Source: Microbacterium sp. (GTDB lineage Bacteria > Actinomycetota > Actinomycetes > Actinomycetales > Microbacteriaceae). Taken from it: a stretch of DNA of 35,440 bases. The stretch is from assembly GCA_031178475.1 (NCBI GenBank), contig JAPSIX010000005.1, positions 1 through 35,440 of the forward strand, read 5' to 3'. This document shows positions 17,283-27,100 of the stretch, piece after piece. Position numbers and translations under genes: made by a program. The notes under the pieces were generated by a model that saw only the letters and a list, made by a program, of their open reading frames with translations, had not been told where the DNA came from and did no database searches. Every line of letters begins with the position of its first letter. The first letter of the stretch is position 1.

Positions 17283-19862
17283 TCAGTCTTCGTCGTCCTC
17301 GGCGTCGCGAGCCTGGGCAGCCAGTGCCCGCTCCACGTCCGCGAGGTTCTCGGCGACCAGGCGGCGCAGCGCGGGCGGGGCGTCCTGGTGCGCGGCGAGC
17401 CACTCGCGTGTGGCGGTGCGCAGCTCGACGCTGGCCAGCGACCGCGGATAGAGCCCGACGATGAGGTAGTCGGCGATCTGGTACGTGCGGCCTTCCCAGA
17501 TGGGCAGCAGCATGTCGAAGTACTTCGGGATGAAATCTCCCAGCACATCCACCCCTGACGGGTGCACGAAGCCCAGGGCTGCGGAGCGCACGATCGTGTT
17601 CGGCAGATCGTCGCGGTCGATCAGCGCAGACCAGGCGGATTGCTTGGCCTCGGCGGTGGGCAGAGCGGCCCGCGCCTGGGCGGCGAACTCGGCACCCTTC
17701 GCGGTGTTGTCGGCAGCCAGCGCGGCGTCGATCGTCGAAGCGTCGGTCGCGCCCAGCGCGGCCAGGCCGACGAGCAGCTGCCAGGACAGGTCGGCGTCGA
17801 TCTCGAGCCCCGGAAGCGTCTCCTCACCTGAGCGGAGGCGTCCGATGATGCCGGCGTGCTCGGTCGTGACGGCCGAGTTGGCGAACGCGGTCACCAGCTG
17901 CAGCTGGATGTCGCTGCCGCCCTGCGCCTGCTGCGCCAGCGACCACAGCCGGTCGGCGACCTTCTCGCGCACCGCCGCGCGAGAAGCCGGGGCCACATAA
18001 CTGTGCGCGGCGAGCTGCAGCTGGGCGAGCGTCGTGCGTACGGTGGTCGATTCCGTCTCCCGGCCGATGTTGCCGAGCACGAGCTCGATGTAGTCGCGGG
18101 CCGAGCTCTCCGCGTCGCGGGTCTGGTCCCACGCCGCGCCCCAGACGAGAGAGCGGGCGAGCGGGTCGCTGATGTCGGACAGGTGCGCGATCGCGGTCTC
18201 GAGCGAGCGCTCGTCCAGGCGGATCTTCGCGTACGCGAGATCGTTGTCGTTGAGCAGCACCATGTCGGGGCGGCGGTGACCCTTGAGCTCGGGGATCTCG
18301 GTGCGGTCGCCGTCGACGTCCACTTCGACATAGTGGCTGCGGACGAGGGCCCCGTCGCGCAGGTCGTAGAACCCGATGCCGAGCCGGTGGGGTCGGATCG
18401 TGGGGTAATCGGCCGGTGCCGTCTGCGTCACCGCGAACCGGGTGATCGTGCCGTCGACGTCCTCGGCGATGACCGGAGCGAGCGTATTCACACCGGCGGT
18501 CTCCAGCCACTTCTTCGCCCAGGTCGACAGCTCGCGGCCGCTGGCAGCCTCGAGCTCGACGAGCAGGTCACTGAGCTCGGTGTTGCCCCAGGCGTGCTTC
18601 TGGAAGTAGTTCGAGACGCCGGCGAAGAACGCCTCGATGCCGACCCAGGCCGCGAGCTGCTTGAGAACCGAACCACCCTTCGCGTACGTGATGCCGTCGA
18701 AGTTGACCAGCACATCCTGCAGGTCGTTGATCTCGGCGACGATCGGGTGCGTGGAAGGAAGCTGATCCTGGCGGTACGCCCAGGTCTTCTCCATCGCGTT
18801 GAACGTCGTCCACGCCTCGGTCCACTCCGTGGCCTCCGCGGTGGCGATCGTCGACGCCCATTCGGCGAACGACTCATTCAGCCACAGGTCGTTCCACCAC
18901 TTCATGGTCACCAGGTCGCCGAACCACATGTGCGCGAGCTCGTGCAGGATCGTGACGACGCGGCGCTCCTTGACGGCATCCGTCACCTTGCTGCGGAAGA
19001 CGTACGTCTCGGTGAACGTGACCGCGCCCGCGTTCTCCATCGCGCCGGCATTGAACTCCGGGACGAAGAGCTGGTCGTACTTCGCGAACGGATAAGGCAC
19101 GCCGAACTTCGACTCGAAGTACTCGAACCCCTGTCGCGTCTTCTCGAAGATGTAGTCGGCATCGAGGTGCTGCCAGAGGCTCTTGCGGCCGTAGACGCCG
19201 AGGGGGATGACCCGTCCCGACGAGCTGGTCAGCTCCGAGAACGTGGCTTCGTACGGCCCGGCGATCAGCGCGGTGATGTACGAGGAGATCCGCGGGGTGG
19301 GTTCGAAGCCCCAGGTCGCGGTCTGCTGGCTGCCCGAGTCCGTCGACGCGTCGTGCACGATCGGCTCGGGGGTGGGCGAGTTGGAGACGACCTTCCATGC
19401 GGCGGGCGCCGTCACCGTGAACTGGAACGTCGCCTTGAGGTCGGGCTGCTCGAACACGGCGAAAACCCGGCGGGAGTCCGGCACCTCGAACTGGGAGTAC
19501 AGGTAGACCTCTCCGTCCACCGGGTCGACGAAGCGGTGCAGGCCCTCGCCGGTGTTCGTGTACAGACAGTCGGCGTCGACAATCAGGACGTTCTCGGCCT
19601 GCAGGTCCCGCAGGGCGATGCGCGAGTCACTGAAGACCTCATCCGGGTCCAGTTGCTCGCCGTTGAGCGTGATCTCACGCACATCGCGTGCGATCAGGTC
19701 GATGAATGTGAAGCTCCCCGGCTTGGCGGTGAAGCGGACGACGCTGCGCGACCCGAACACCTCATCGCCCTTGGTGAGGTCGAGCGCGACCTCGTAGGAC
19801 TGGGTGTCGATCACAGCGCGGCGTTCCTGCGCTTCGCTACGGGTGAGATTTTCTCCAGGCAC
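17283..19862 (-). CDS. pepN: Aminopeptidase N (M1)
   Basis: VPGENLTRSEAQERRAV..., GAMENAGAVTF, VVTILHELAHMWFGDLVTMKWWNDLWLNE (HExxH-18-E). Start GTG 19862 with GGGAG upstream. Confidence 0.95.
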   Translation of the reverse strand: MPGENLTRSEAQERRAVIDTQSYEVALDLTKGDEVFGSRSVVRFTAKPGSFTFIDLIARDVREITLNGEQLDPDEVFSDSRIALRDLQAENVLIVDADCLYTNTGEGLHRFVDPVDGEVYLYSQFEVPDSRRVFAVFEQPDLKATFQFTVTAPAAWKVVSNSPTPEPIVHDASTDSGSQQTATWGFEPTPRISSYITALIAGPYEATFSELTSSSGRVIPLGVYGRKSLWQHLDADYIFEKTRQGFEYFESKFGVPYPFAKYDQLFVPEFNAGAMENAGAVTFTETYVFRSKVTDAVKERRVVTILHELAHMWFGDLVTMKWWNDLWLNESFAEWASTIATAEATEWTEAWTTFNAMEKTWAYRQDQLPSTHPIVAEINDLQDVLVNFDGITYAKGGSVLKQLAAWVGIEAFFAGVSNYFQKHAWGNTELSDLLVELEAASGRELSTWAKKWLETAGVNTLAPVIAEDVDGTITRFAVTQTAPADYPTIRPHRLGIGFYDLRDGALVRSHYVEVDVDGDRTEIPELKGHRRPDMVLLNDNDLAYAKIRLDERSLETAIAHLSDISDPLARSLVWGAAWDQTRDAESSARDYIELVLGNIGRETESTTVRTTLAQLQLAAHSYVAPASRAAVREKVADRLWSLAQQAQGGSDIQLQLVTAFANSAVTTEHAGIIGRLRSGEETLPGLEIDADLSWQLLVGLAALGATDASTIDAALAADNTAKGAEFAAQARAALPTAEAKQSAWSALIDRDDLPNTIVRSAALGFVHPSGVDVLGDFIPKYFDMLLPIWEGRTYQIADYLIVGLYPRSLASVELRTATREWLAAHQDAPPALRRLVAENLADVERALAAQARDAEDDED

Positions 19863-19996
19863 AGCTTTCACTCCCAATGGTGAGGGGACGTCGCTCGTGT
19901 CGACACTGCTGGCGCCGACGACAACCCTCACAGCCTACGCCAGCGCGCCGGCTCGGCGAACGACTCAACGGCGGTTCATAGACAAGCGGTGGAAGG

Positions 19997-21190
19997 ATGG
20001 ATGCCGTGAATGCCTACGATTCCGCTGTCGTTCCCCACGCCTCCCGCGCAGCTGCGACCGGCGCCCCCCACATTGAGGAGCCGGTCGCGTACGACGGGAT
20101 CCTTCTGGCCGGGTTCGGCGGTCCCGAGGGGCAGGAGGACGTCATCCCCTTCCTGCGCAACGTCACGCGCGGTCGCGGCATCCCGGACGAGCGTCTCGAA
20201 GAAGTCGCACACCACTACCGCCACTTCGGGGGAGTGAGCCCGATCAACGCCCAGAACCGTGCACTGAAGCAGGCACTGGAGGCAGAGCTCGCGGCCCGCG
20301 GGATCGACCTGCCGGTGTACTGGGGCAACCGGAACTGGAGCCCGTACCTCGAGGAGGCGGTCGCCGACGCCGCCGCCAACGGCGACACCACCCTGCTGGC
20401 CTTCGCGACCAGCGCGTACAGCTCGTTCTCGAGCTGCCGCCAGTATCGCGAGGACTTCGCGCGCGTGCTGGACGGCACCGAGTTCGACGGCGTCGTCACC
20501 ATCGACAAGATCCGGCCGTTCTTCGACCACCCGGGTTTCGTACACGCGTTCGTCGACGGTGTGCGCGAGGCGGTGGGCGGATTCCTCGCGGACGGCATGG
20601 CTGCGGGCGACATCGAGGTGCTGTTCTCGACCCACAGCATCCCGACGGCCGATGCCCAGCGCTCGGGCCCCCGCGACGTCGACTGGGGCGAGGGCGGTGC
20701 GTACGCGGCCCAGCACGAGGCGGTCGCGGCATGGACGATGGCCGAGGTGGCTCGACAGCTGCCGGCCGCCGCGGACGTGCCGTGGGAACTGGTGTACCAG
20801 TCGCGTTCCGGCCCCCCGTCGCAGCCCTGGCTGGAGCCGGACGTGTGCGACGTCATCGAGACGCTCGGCGAACGGGGCCGCGGCGCGGTCGTCGTCGTGC
20901 CTGTCGGATTCATGAGCGATCACATGGAGGTGCTCTGGGACCTCGACACCGAGGCGAAGGAGGCCGCTGAGCAGGCGGGACTGCGTTTCGTGCGCACTCC
21001 GACGCCGGGCGTGTCGAGGCCGTTCGTCGCGGGCATCGTCGATCTGGTGCAGGAGCGGCTGGAAGGGCGGCCTGCCCAGCAGCGCGCGCACGTCACAGAC
21101 CTCGGCCCTTGGTATGACGTGTGCCGGCCGGGATGCTGCGAGAACGTGCGCGCCGGGTTCAAGCCCGCCGCCGCCGGACTCGCGCCCTGA
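19997..21190 (+). CDS. hemH: Ferrochelatase (coproporphyrin III type)
   Basis: GILLAGFGGPEGQEDVIPFLRNVTRGRGIP...VLFSTHSIP; C-terminal CRPGCCEN cysteine cluster. Confidence 0.94.
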   Translation: MDAVNAYDSAVVPHASRAAATGAPHIEEPVAYDGILLAGFGGPEGQEDVIPFLRNVTRGRGIPDERLEEVAHHYRHFGGVSPINAQNRALKQALEAELAARGIDLPVYWGNRNWSPYLEEAVADAAANGDTTLLAFATSAYSSFSSCRQYREDFARVLDGTEFDGVVTIDKIRPFFDHPGFVHAFVDGVREAVGGFLADGMAAGDIEVLFSTHSIPTADAQRSGPRDVDWGEGGAYAAQHEAVAAWTMAEVARQLPAAADVPWELVYQSRSGPPSQPWLEPDVCDVIETLGERGRGAVVVVPVGFMSDHMEVLWDLDTEAKEAAEQAGLRFVRTPTPGVSRPFVAGIVDLVQERLEGRPAQQRAHVTDLGPWYDVCRPGCCENVRAGFKPAAAGLAP

Positions 21191-21222
21191 TCGCTGCCCC
21201 TGGCCTGAATAGGATGGTGTCT

Positions 21223-21708
21223 ATGCGCATCCACATCGCCACCGATCACGCCGGTCTGGACTTCTCGACGCGGCTGCAGGAGCACCTGCGTGACGTGGGG
21301 CACGAGGTCGTCGACCACGGACCGGTCGAGTACGACGCCCTGGACGACTACCCATCCTTCTGCATCCGCGCCGCTCAGGCCGTGGTCGCCGATCAGGCGG
21401 CAGGCGTCGAGGCACTCGGAGTGGTGTTCGGCGGCTCGGGCAACGGAGAGCAGATCGCGGCGAACAAGGTGCGCGGCATCCGCGCCGCCCTCGTTTGGAA
21501 CCGTTCCACGGCCGAGCTTGCCCGCGAGCACAACGACGCGAACGTCATCTCGATCGGCGCGCGCCAGCACGACCTCGACGAGGTCATCGAGTTCATCGAC
21601 CTGTTCATCGCCACGCCGTTCCCGGGCGAGGAGCGCCACGTGCGGCGCATCCGCCAGATCGCCGATTTCGAGCGCGACGGTTCGCTGCTTCCCGACCCGA
21701 GAGCCTGA
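21223..21708 (+). CDS. rpiB: Ribose-5-phosphate isomerase B
   Basis: MRIHIATDHAGLDFSTRLQEHL...GVVFGGSGNGEQIAANKVRGIRAAL. Confidence 0.93.
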   Translation: MRIHIATDHAGLDFSTRLQEHLRDVGHEVVDHGPVEYDALDDYPSFCIRAAQAVVADQAAGVEALGVVFGGSGNGEQIAANKVRGIRAALVWNRSTAELAREHNDANVISIGARQHDLDEVIEFIDLFIATPFPGEERHVRRIRQIADFERDGSLLPDPRA

Positions 21709-21709
21709 C

Positions 21710-22708
21710 GTGCCAGAGGGTCATTCCGTCCACCGGATCGCCCGGCAGTTCGCGCGGAACTTCGTCGGTCGCCCCGTCTCTGCCTCCAGCCCCCAGGGCC
21801 GCTTCGCGGAGGGCGCGGCCGTGCTCGACGGCAGGGAGATGCTGCAGGCCAAGGCAGTGGGCAAGCAGATGTTCCTCGAGTTCGAGGGCGATATGTGGTT
21901 GCGGGTGCATCTCGGGTTGTACGGCGCATGGGACTTCTCGGGCGAGATCCTCGTCGATCCCACGATCGCTTCGGCGAACGGCCGGATGGGGCAGACCAAC
22001 CAGCGTGGCACGGACATCGACCAGCCGATCTTCGACGAGGCCGGAGAGAATTCGCTGAGCTCGATCGGCGCTCCCCGTCGTGCGCGCGTGCATGTGCGGA
22101 TGTCGGAGCAGACCAGCGGACTCGGCGACGAGGGCGACCAGTGGCCGCCACCGGTGGTCGGTCAGGTGCGGGTGCGGCTGCTCACCGAGATCACCTGCGC
22201 CGACCTGCGCGGACCGACCGCGTGCGCCCTGCAGACTCCCGACGAGATGCTGGCGACGATCGCGAAGCTTGGCCCCGACCCGCTGGTCGGTGACCCCGCC
22301 GAAGGTGAAGAGCGGTTCGTCACGGTGGTGCGTCGCAAGGCCACGCCGATCGCGCTGCTGCTCATGGACCAGGCGGTGGTCAGCGGCATCGGCAACGTGT
22401 ACCGGGCCGAGATGCTGTACCGGGCGCGACTGAATCCGCACACGCCGGGCCGCGACGTGCCAGAGGAGATCGTGCGCGAGCTGTGGCGCGACTGGGTGCG
22501 ACTGCTCGCGGTCGGGGTCGACACCGGCCAGATGATGACGATGGACGATCTCAGCGACGATGAGTACCGCGCCGCCATGGCCAGCCGCGATGATCGGCAC
22601 TGGGTCTATCACCGGGCGGGTCTGCCCTGCCGCGTGTGCGGCACCGAGATCGCACTCGAGGACATCGGCGCGCGCAAGCTGTACTGGTGCCCTTCCTGCC
22701 AGCGTTGA
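21710..22708 (+). CDS. Fpg/Nei family DNA glycosylase / endonuclease VIII
   Basis: VPEGHSVHRIARQF (Pro-Glu N-terminus), IGNVYRAEMLYRA, zinc finger CRVCGTEI...YWCPSCQR. Confidence 0.94.
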   Translation: MPEGHSVHRIARQFARNFVGRPVSASSPQGRFAEGAAVLDGREMLQAKAVGKQMFLEFEGDMWLRVHLGLYGAWDFSGEILVDPTIASANGRMGQTNQRGTDIDQPIFDEAGENSLSSIGAPRRARVHVRMSEQTSGLGDEGDQWPPPVVGQVRVRLLTEITCADLRGPTACALQTPDEMLATIAKLGPDPLVGDPAEGEERFVTVVRRKATPIALLLMDQAVVSGIGNVYRAEMLYRARLNPHTPGRDVPEEIVRELWRDWVRLLAVGVDTGQMMTMDDLSDDEYRAAMASRDDRHWVYHRAGLPCRVCGTEIALEDIGARKLYWCPSCQR

Positions 22709-22768
22709 CGGCGCGGCGCCAATAGTATTGCGCCAGTCCTTTCGCAACGACGCAAGACAGGAGACGCA

Positions 22769-24250
22769 ATGGATCTGGCCGCGCTCGAGGGAGCCCTCAA
22801 ATGGCTCAGCGACATCATCTGGGGCCCGTTCTTTCTCATCCCCTTGCTGCTGGGCACGGGGCTCTACCTGACCATCCGCCTCGGCGGTCTGCAGTTCATC
22901 CGCCTGGGAGCGGCGCTCCGGCTCGGGCTGTTCACCCGCCGGGATCCCCACGCCGACGGCGACATCTCCCAGTTCCAGGCGCTCACCACGGCATTGGCGG
23001 CGACCGTGGGAACCGGCAACATCGTGGGTGTCGCGACCGCGATCGGCATCGGCGGTCCCGGGGCGCTCTTCTGGATGTGGATCACGGGTCTCGTCGGCAT
23101 GGCGTCGAAGTACTCTGAGGCCTTCCTCGGCGTCCGCTTCCGCAAGACCGACGACGCGGGCGAGAAATCCGGCGGACCGCAGTACTACCTCGAGCGCGGC
23201 ATTCCCGGCCCGTTCGGCAAATTCCTCGCGTTGTTCTTCGCCGTCGCCGCCGTGATCGCCTCCTTCGGCATCGGCAACATGACCCAGGGCAACTCCATCG
23301 CCTCGAACATGGAGAACAGCTTCAACGTGCCCACATGGGTCAGTGGGATCGCGCTCACCGTGTTCGCGCTCCTCGTGCTCGTGGGCGGTATCAAATCGAT
23401 CGGCCGAGTGACCGCGGGTCTGGTGCCGATCATGATCATCTTCTACGTCCTCGGCGCGCTCTACATCCTCATCGCCAATGTCGACGCCCTGCCCGCCGCG
23501 ATCGCGCAGATCTTCACCGACGCGTTCACCGGCACCAGTGCGGTCGGCGGTTTCGCGGGATCCGCCATCATCATCGCCGTGCAGTACGGTGTCGCGCGCG
23601 GCATCTTCTCGAACGAATCCGGCATGGGCTCGGCCGCGATCGCCGCGGCCGCTGCGAAGACCAGCCACCCCGTGCGCCAGGGCCTGGTGTCGATGACGCA
23701 GACTTTCATCGACACGATCATCGTCGTCACCTGCACGGGCCTGGTCATCATCGCCACCGGCACGTGGGACGACATCGATCCCGCGACCAACGAGCAGATC
23801 AGCCCGGCGGTGATGACAGGCGAGGCGTTCGCGCACGGACTGCCCGGCGACTGGGGGCACTACATCGTCACCATCGGCCTGGTGATGTTCGCCGGTTCCA
23901 CGATCCTCGGCTGGTCTTACTACGGCGAGCGCAACATCGAGCGTCTCATCGGCCGGCGTGCGGTGATGCCGTTCCGCATCCTGTTCTCGCTGGTCGTGTT
24001 CATCGGCTGCACCGTGCAGCTCGGTGTCGTCTGGGCGTTCTCGGACGTGATGAACGGACTGATGGCGCTGCCGAACCTGATCGGCTTGCTCATCCTGTCG
24101 GGCCTCGTCGCGCGCGAGACCAAGAAGTACCTCGACAACGACCCGAAGCTGCGGGCGTCCACCGAGGAGGTGCACGCCTTCATGGCCGGCGACAAGGACT
24201 TCGAGGAGTGGAAGACGCAGGCGATCCCCGTGGTCGACGACAAACGCTGA
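22769..24250 (+). CDS. Alanine/glycine:cation symporter (AGCS family)
   Basis: GTGNIVGVATAIGIGGPGALFWMWITGLVGMASKYSEAFLGVRFR...SNESGMGSAAIAAAAAKT. Confidence 0.95.
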   Translation: MDLAALEGALKWLSDIIWGPFFLIPLLLGTGLYLTIRLGGLQFIRLGAALRLGLFTRRDPHADGDISQFQALTTALAATVGTGNIVGVATAIGIGGPGALFWMWITGLVGMASKYSEAFLGVRFRKTDDAGEKSGGPQYYLERGIPGPFGKFLALFFAVAAVIASFGIGNMTQGNSIASNMENSFNVPTWVSGIALTVFALLVLVGGIKSIGRVTAGLVPIMIIFYVLGALYILIANVDALPAAIAQIFTDAFTGTSAVGGFAGSAIIIAVQYGVARGIFSNESGMGSAAIAAAAAKTSHPVRQGLVSMTQTFIDTIIVVTCTGLVIIATGTWDDIDPATNEQISPAVMTGEAFAHGLPGDWGHYIVTIGLVMFAGSTILGWSYYGERNIERLIGRRAVMPFRILFSLVVFIGCTVQLGVVWAFSDVMNGLMALPNLIGLLILSGLVARETKKYLDNDPKLRASTEEVHAFMAGDKDFEEWKTQAIPVVDDKR

Positions 24251-24254
24251 CACA

Positions 24255-24298
24255 CCCGGCGGCGGGTACGACCCCAGCGCTCCCACCCCGTCGCCGGG
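24255..24298 (+). terminator. Possible hairpin after the AGCS gene
   Basis: CCCGGCGGCGGG ... CCCGTCGCCGGG, one mismatch, long loop (~20 nt). Confidence 0.35.
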
Positions 24299-24313
24299 CC
24301 GTAATCTGATGTC

Positions 24314-24955
24314 ATGCGCCAGAACCCGAGCTTCGCCATGACCGATGTCGCCGAACTGCGCAGGGTGATCGCGCAGAATCCGTGGGCCACGGCGGTCGCG
24401 GTGGGTGACGACGGCCTGGTCGCATCTCACTATCCGGTGCTGCTCGATCCGGAGCGGGATGACCTGACGGTGGTGGGCCACGTCGGCAAGCCCGACGACC
24501 AGGTGCTGCACCTGGGCCATCGTGAGCTGCTGCTGATCTTCCAAGGGCCGAACGGGTACATCTCACCGAGCTGGTATGGCGACGTGAAAGCTGTGCCGAC
24601 CTGGAATTACACCGCGGTGCACCTGGCGGGGATCCCTGAGATCGTCGACAGTCACGAGAACCTGAGGATCCTCGATGACCTGGTGACGCATTTCGAGCGG
24701 ATGCTGCCCCAGCCGCGTCTGATGTGGCAGCCGCCCAACACGGAGGAGTTGGTGCAGGCACTCGAGGCCGGCACGATCGGGTTCCGCCTGACACCGACCA
24801 GGGTGACGGCGAAGCGCAAACTCAGCCAGAACAAGCCAGACAGCATCGTGGAGAGCGTGATCGCCGAGCTGGACGGCGACGGGCAGTACGCCAACCCCGC
24901 TCTCGCCGCCGAGATGCGGCGCGCGCACGAGACGCGTCTGGCGCACCGCGGATGA
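24314..24955 (+). CDS. FMN-binding negative transcriptional regulator (PaiB family)
   Basis: GLVASHYPVLLDPERDDLTVVGHVGKPDDQ...FQGPNGYISPSWYGDVKAVPTWNYTAVHLAG. Confidence 0.9.
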   Translation: MRQNPSFAMTDVAELRRVIAQNPWATAVAVGDDGLVASHYPVLLDPERDDLTVVGHVGKPDDQVLHLGHRELLLIFQGPNGYISPSWYGDVKAVPTWNYTAVHLAGIPEIVDSHENLRILDDLVTHFERMLPQPRLMWQPPNTEELVQALEAGTIGFRLTPTRVTAKRKLSQNKPDSIVESVIAELDGDGQYANPALAAEMRRAHETRLAHRG

Positions 24956-26424
24956 GCCGGGATCTGCTGCTGCGCGCTGTGCGCGTGGCGGGGGAGTGGC
25001 GCGACCTGCTGCCGACCGATGAGCCGGTCGACATCCTGGTGCGGGAGGGGGTGATCGCCGACATCGCGCCGACGGGCAACCTGCGCACCGGCGGGGATGT
25101 GCTCGACGGCGACGGATGCTGGGTGGTGCCCGGCCTCTGGGACCATCACGTGCACACCGTGCAATGGGCGCTGGACGCGCAACGCACTCCACTGGGTGCG
25201 ATCACGACCGCGGCGGAGGCGGCCGCCGTCATGGCATCCGCCGCGCCGCTCGCCGACGGACGCCGGGTCGGAGCCGGATTCCGCGACGGGCTGTGGCCCG
25301 ACGAACCCGCTCTCAGGACCCTCGATGAGCGCACCGGAGACGTTCCGACCTATCTCGTCAACGCGGACGTGCACAGCGTGTGGTTGAACTCCGCGGCCTT
25401 CCGGCGCGAGGGCTTCTCTCCCACATCCGACGGCATGCTGCGTGAGGAGGACGCATTCGAGATCTCCCGCCGGCTGAACGCCGCGGATCCGGCGATGGCC
25501 GATGCCGCCGTGCAGGAGGCGGCACGCCGGGCGGCGGCACGCGGCGTGACCGGGCTGGTCGACTTCGACATGGGCTGGAACGCCGAGGCCTGGCAGCGGC
25601 GCTGCGCCGCCGGCTTCCGCACCCACCGGGTGCAGTTCGCCGTGTACCGCAGCGGATTGGAGCGCGCGATCGAGGAGGGGCTGCGCAGCGGCCTGGGGAT
25701 CGCCGGCACCGACGGCCTCGTGCATGTCGGGCCACTCAAGCTCATCAGCGACGGCTCCCTGGGCACGCGCACCGCGGCGTGCTCGCACGGCTACTCCGAC
25801 GACCCGGCCAATCACGGTGTGATGAACATCCCGCCGGACGAGCTGCGCGAGCTGCTCGCGCGCGCCACGGCATCCGGTTTCGACGTCGCCGTGCACGCCA
25901 TCGGCGACCTCGCCGTGGCCTCCGCCCTCGACGCCTTCACATTCACCGGCGCGCGGGGCACCATCGAGCACGCGCAGCTGGTGCGCCATGCCGATCTCGC
26001 CCGGTTCGCACGACTCGGCGTGGTCGCGAGCGTCCAGCCGCGCCACGCCGTGGACGATCGCGACCTCGCGCCGCTCCTCTGGAGCGATCAACAGGGCATC
26101 GCGTACCCGGCGGCCTCGCTGATCGCGGCCGGTGCGGCGGTGAGGTTCGGTTCCGACGCCCCGGTCGCACCACTGGATCCCTGGCTGACCATGGCGGCCG
26201 CGGTGACCCGTACCGGCGACGACCGCGAGCCGTGGCACCCCGAGGAGAGTCTGTCGCCGCGCATGGCGCTGCGCGCGAGCACCCGGCACGGGGCGGCGGA
26301 GATCTCGCCGGGCGCTCCCGCCGACCTGGTGCTGTGCGCCGCCGACCCTGACGACCCTGCCTCGCTCGAGCGGATGCCGGTGGCGGCCACCCTGCTCGCC
26401 GGACGTCCCACGTACGTGTCCTGA
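24952..26424 (+). CDS. Amidohydrolase family protein (YtcJ-like)
   Basis: WVVPGLWDHHVHTVQWAL...LISDGSLGTRTAACSHGYSDDP...FDVAVHAIGDLAV...RFGSDAPVAPLDPW. Confidence 0.9.
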   Translation: MSRDLLLRAVRVAGEWRDLLPTDEPVDILVREGVIADIAPTGNLRTGGDVLDGDGCWVVPGLWDHHVHTVQWALDAQRTPLGAITTAAEAAAVMASAAPLADGRRVGAGFRDGLWPDEPALRTLDERTGDVPTYLVNADVHSVWLNSAAFRREGFSPTSDGMLREEDAFEISRRLNAADPAMADAAVQEAARRAAARGVTGLVDFDMGWNAEAWQRRCAAGFRTHRVQFAVYRSGLERAIEEGLRSGLGIAGTDGLVHVGPLKLISDGSLGTRTAACSHGYSDDPANHGVMNIPPDELRELLARATASGFDVAVHAIGDLAVASALDAFTFTGARGTIEHAQLVRHADLARFARLGVVASVQPRHAVDDRDLAPLLWSDQQGIAYPAASLIAAGAAVRFGSDAPVAPLDPWLTMAAAVTRTGDDREPWHPEESLSPRMALRASTRHGAAEISPGAPADLVLCAADPDDPASLERMPVAATLLAGRPTYVS

Positions 26425-26440
26425 GCCGCCCCTGGACGCA

Positions 26441-26475
26441 CGGAACGCCCGGCGGCAGAGCCGCCGGGCGTTCCG
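26441..26475. terminator. Bidirectional terminator hairpin
   Basis: CGGAACGCCCGGCGG-CAGAG-CCGCCGGGCGTTCCG: perfect 15-bp stem between convergent genes. Confidence 0.85.
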
Positions 26476-26488
26476 GAGAGAGCGGTGG

Positions 26489-26974
26489 TCAGGCCGCGAT
26501 GTGCGAGACGAGGAACCAGCGATCCTTCTCGAGTCCGCGCATGATCTCGATCGCGACGTCCTGGCTGGTCAGATCGACCTCGTCCAGCCCGTCGATGGCG
26601 GCCTTGACGTCGACGAGGATCGCGTCGATGTCGCCGACGACAGCGCGCACCAGTTCGTCGGACTGGGTGAAGCCGGCAGGAACCGCGGTGCTGGCGGCCT
26701 TCTCGGCGACGGTGCTGACCCGTGCGTCGATGGGGAGGCCGAGCGCGACGATCCGTTCCGCGGCATTGTCGGCGAACTCACCGGCGTGGGCGACGATCGT
26801 GTCGAGCAGCTCGTGCACGCCGACGAAGTTCGCGCCGCGGACGTGCCAGTGCGCCTGCTTGCCGTTTACGGTCAGCGCCTGGAGGCCGAGGACCACGGGT
26901 GAGAGGAACTGCGCGGCGGCCGCGGCGACGGTCGGGTCGACGGCGGTGGTGGGAACGGTCTGTGCCTTGCTCAT
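26489..26974 (-). CDS. dps: Dps/ferritin-like DNA-binding protein
   Basis: QALTVNGKQAHWHVRGANFVGVHELLDTIVAHAGEFADNAAERIVALG. Confidence 0.94.
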   Translation of the reverse strand: MSKAQTVPTTAVDPTVAAAAAQFLSPVVLGLQALTVNGKQAHWHVRGANFVGVHELLDTIVAHAGEFADNAAERIVALGLPIDARVSTVAEKAASTAVPAGFTQSDELVRAVVGDIDAILVDVKAAIDGLDEVDLTSQDVAIEIMRGLEKDRWFLVSHIAA

Positions 26975-27100
26975 GGGGATCCTCCTGATATGTGGGCCTG
27001 ACAGGTTCAACGCTACTCAGCCGTGCGCATTCCGCAAGGAAGCGAAGGCAACGCTTACCGGCACCCGCGGGCACGGCATCCGGCCGGTATTCTCGCCTGC

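Noticed and set aside
17856-19883. 675-aa antisense ORF
   Set aside because: Antisense shadow of pepN in high-GC DNA; His/Arg/Val-rich composition with no recognisable domain.
21605-24544. 979-aa minus-strand ORF
   Set aside because: Antisense to rpiB, the Nei/Fpg gene and the symporter; composition typical of a GC-rich shadow frame.
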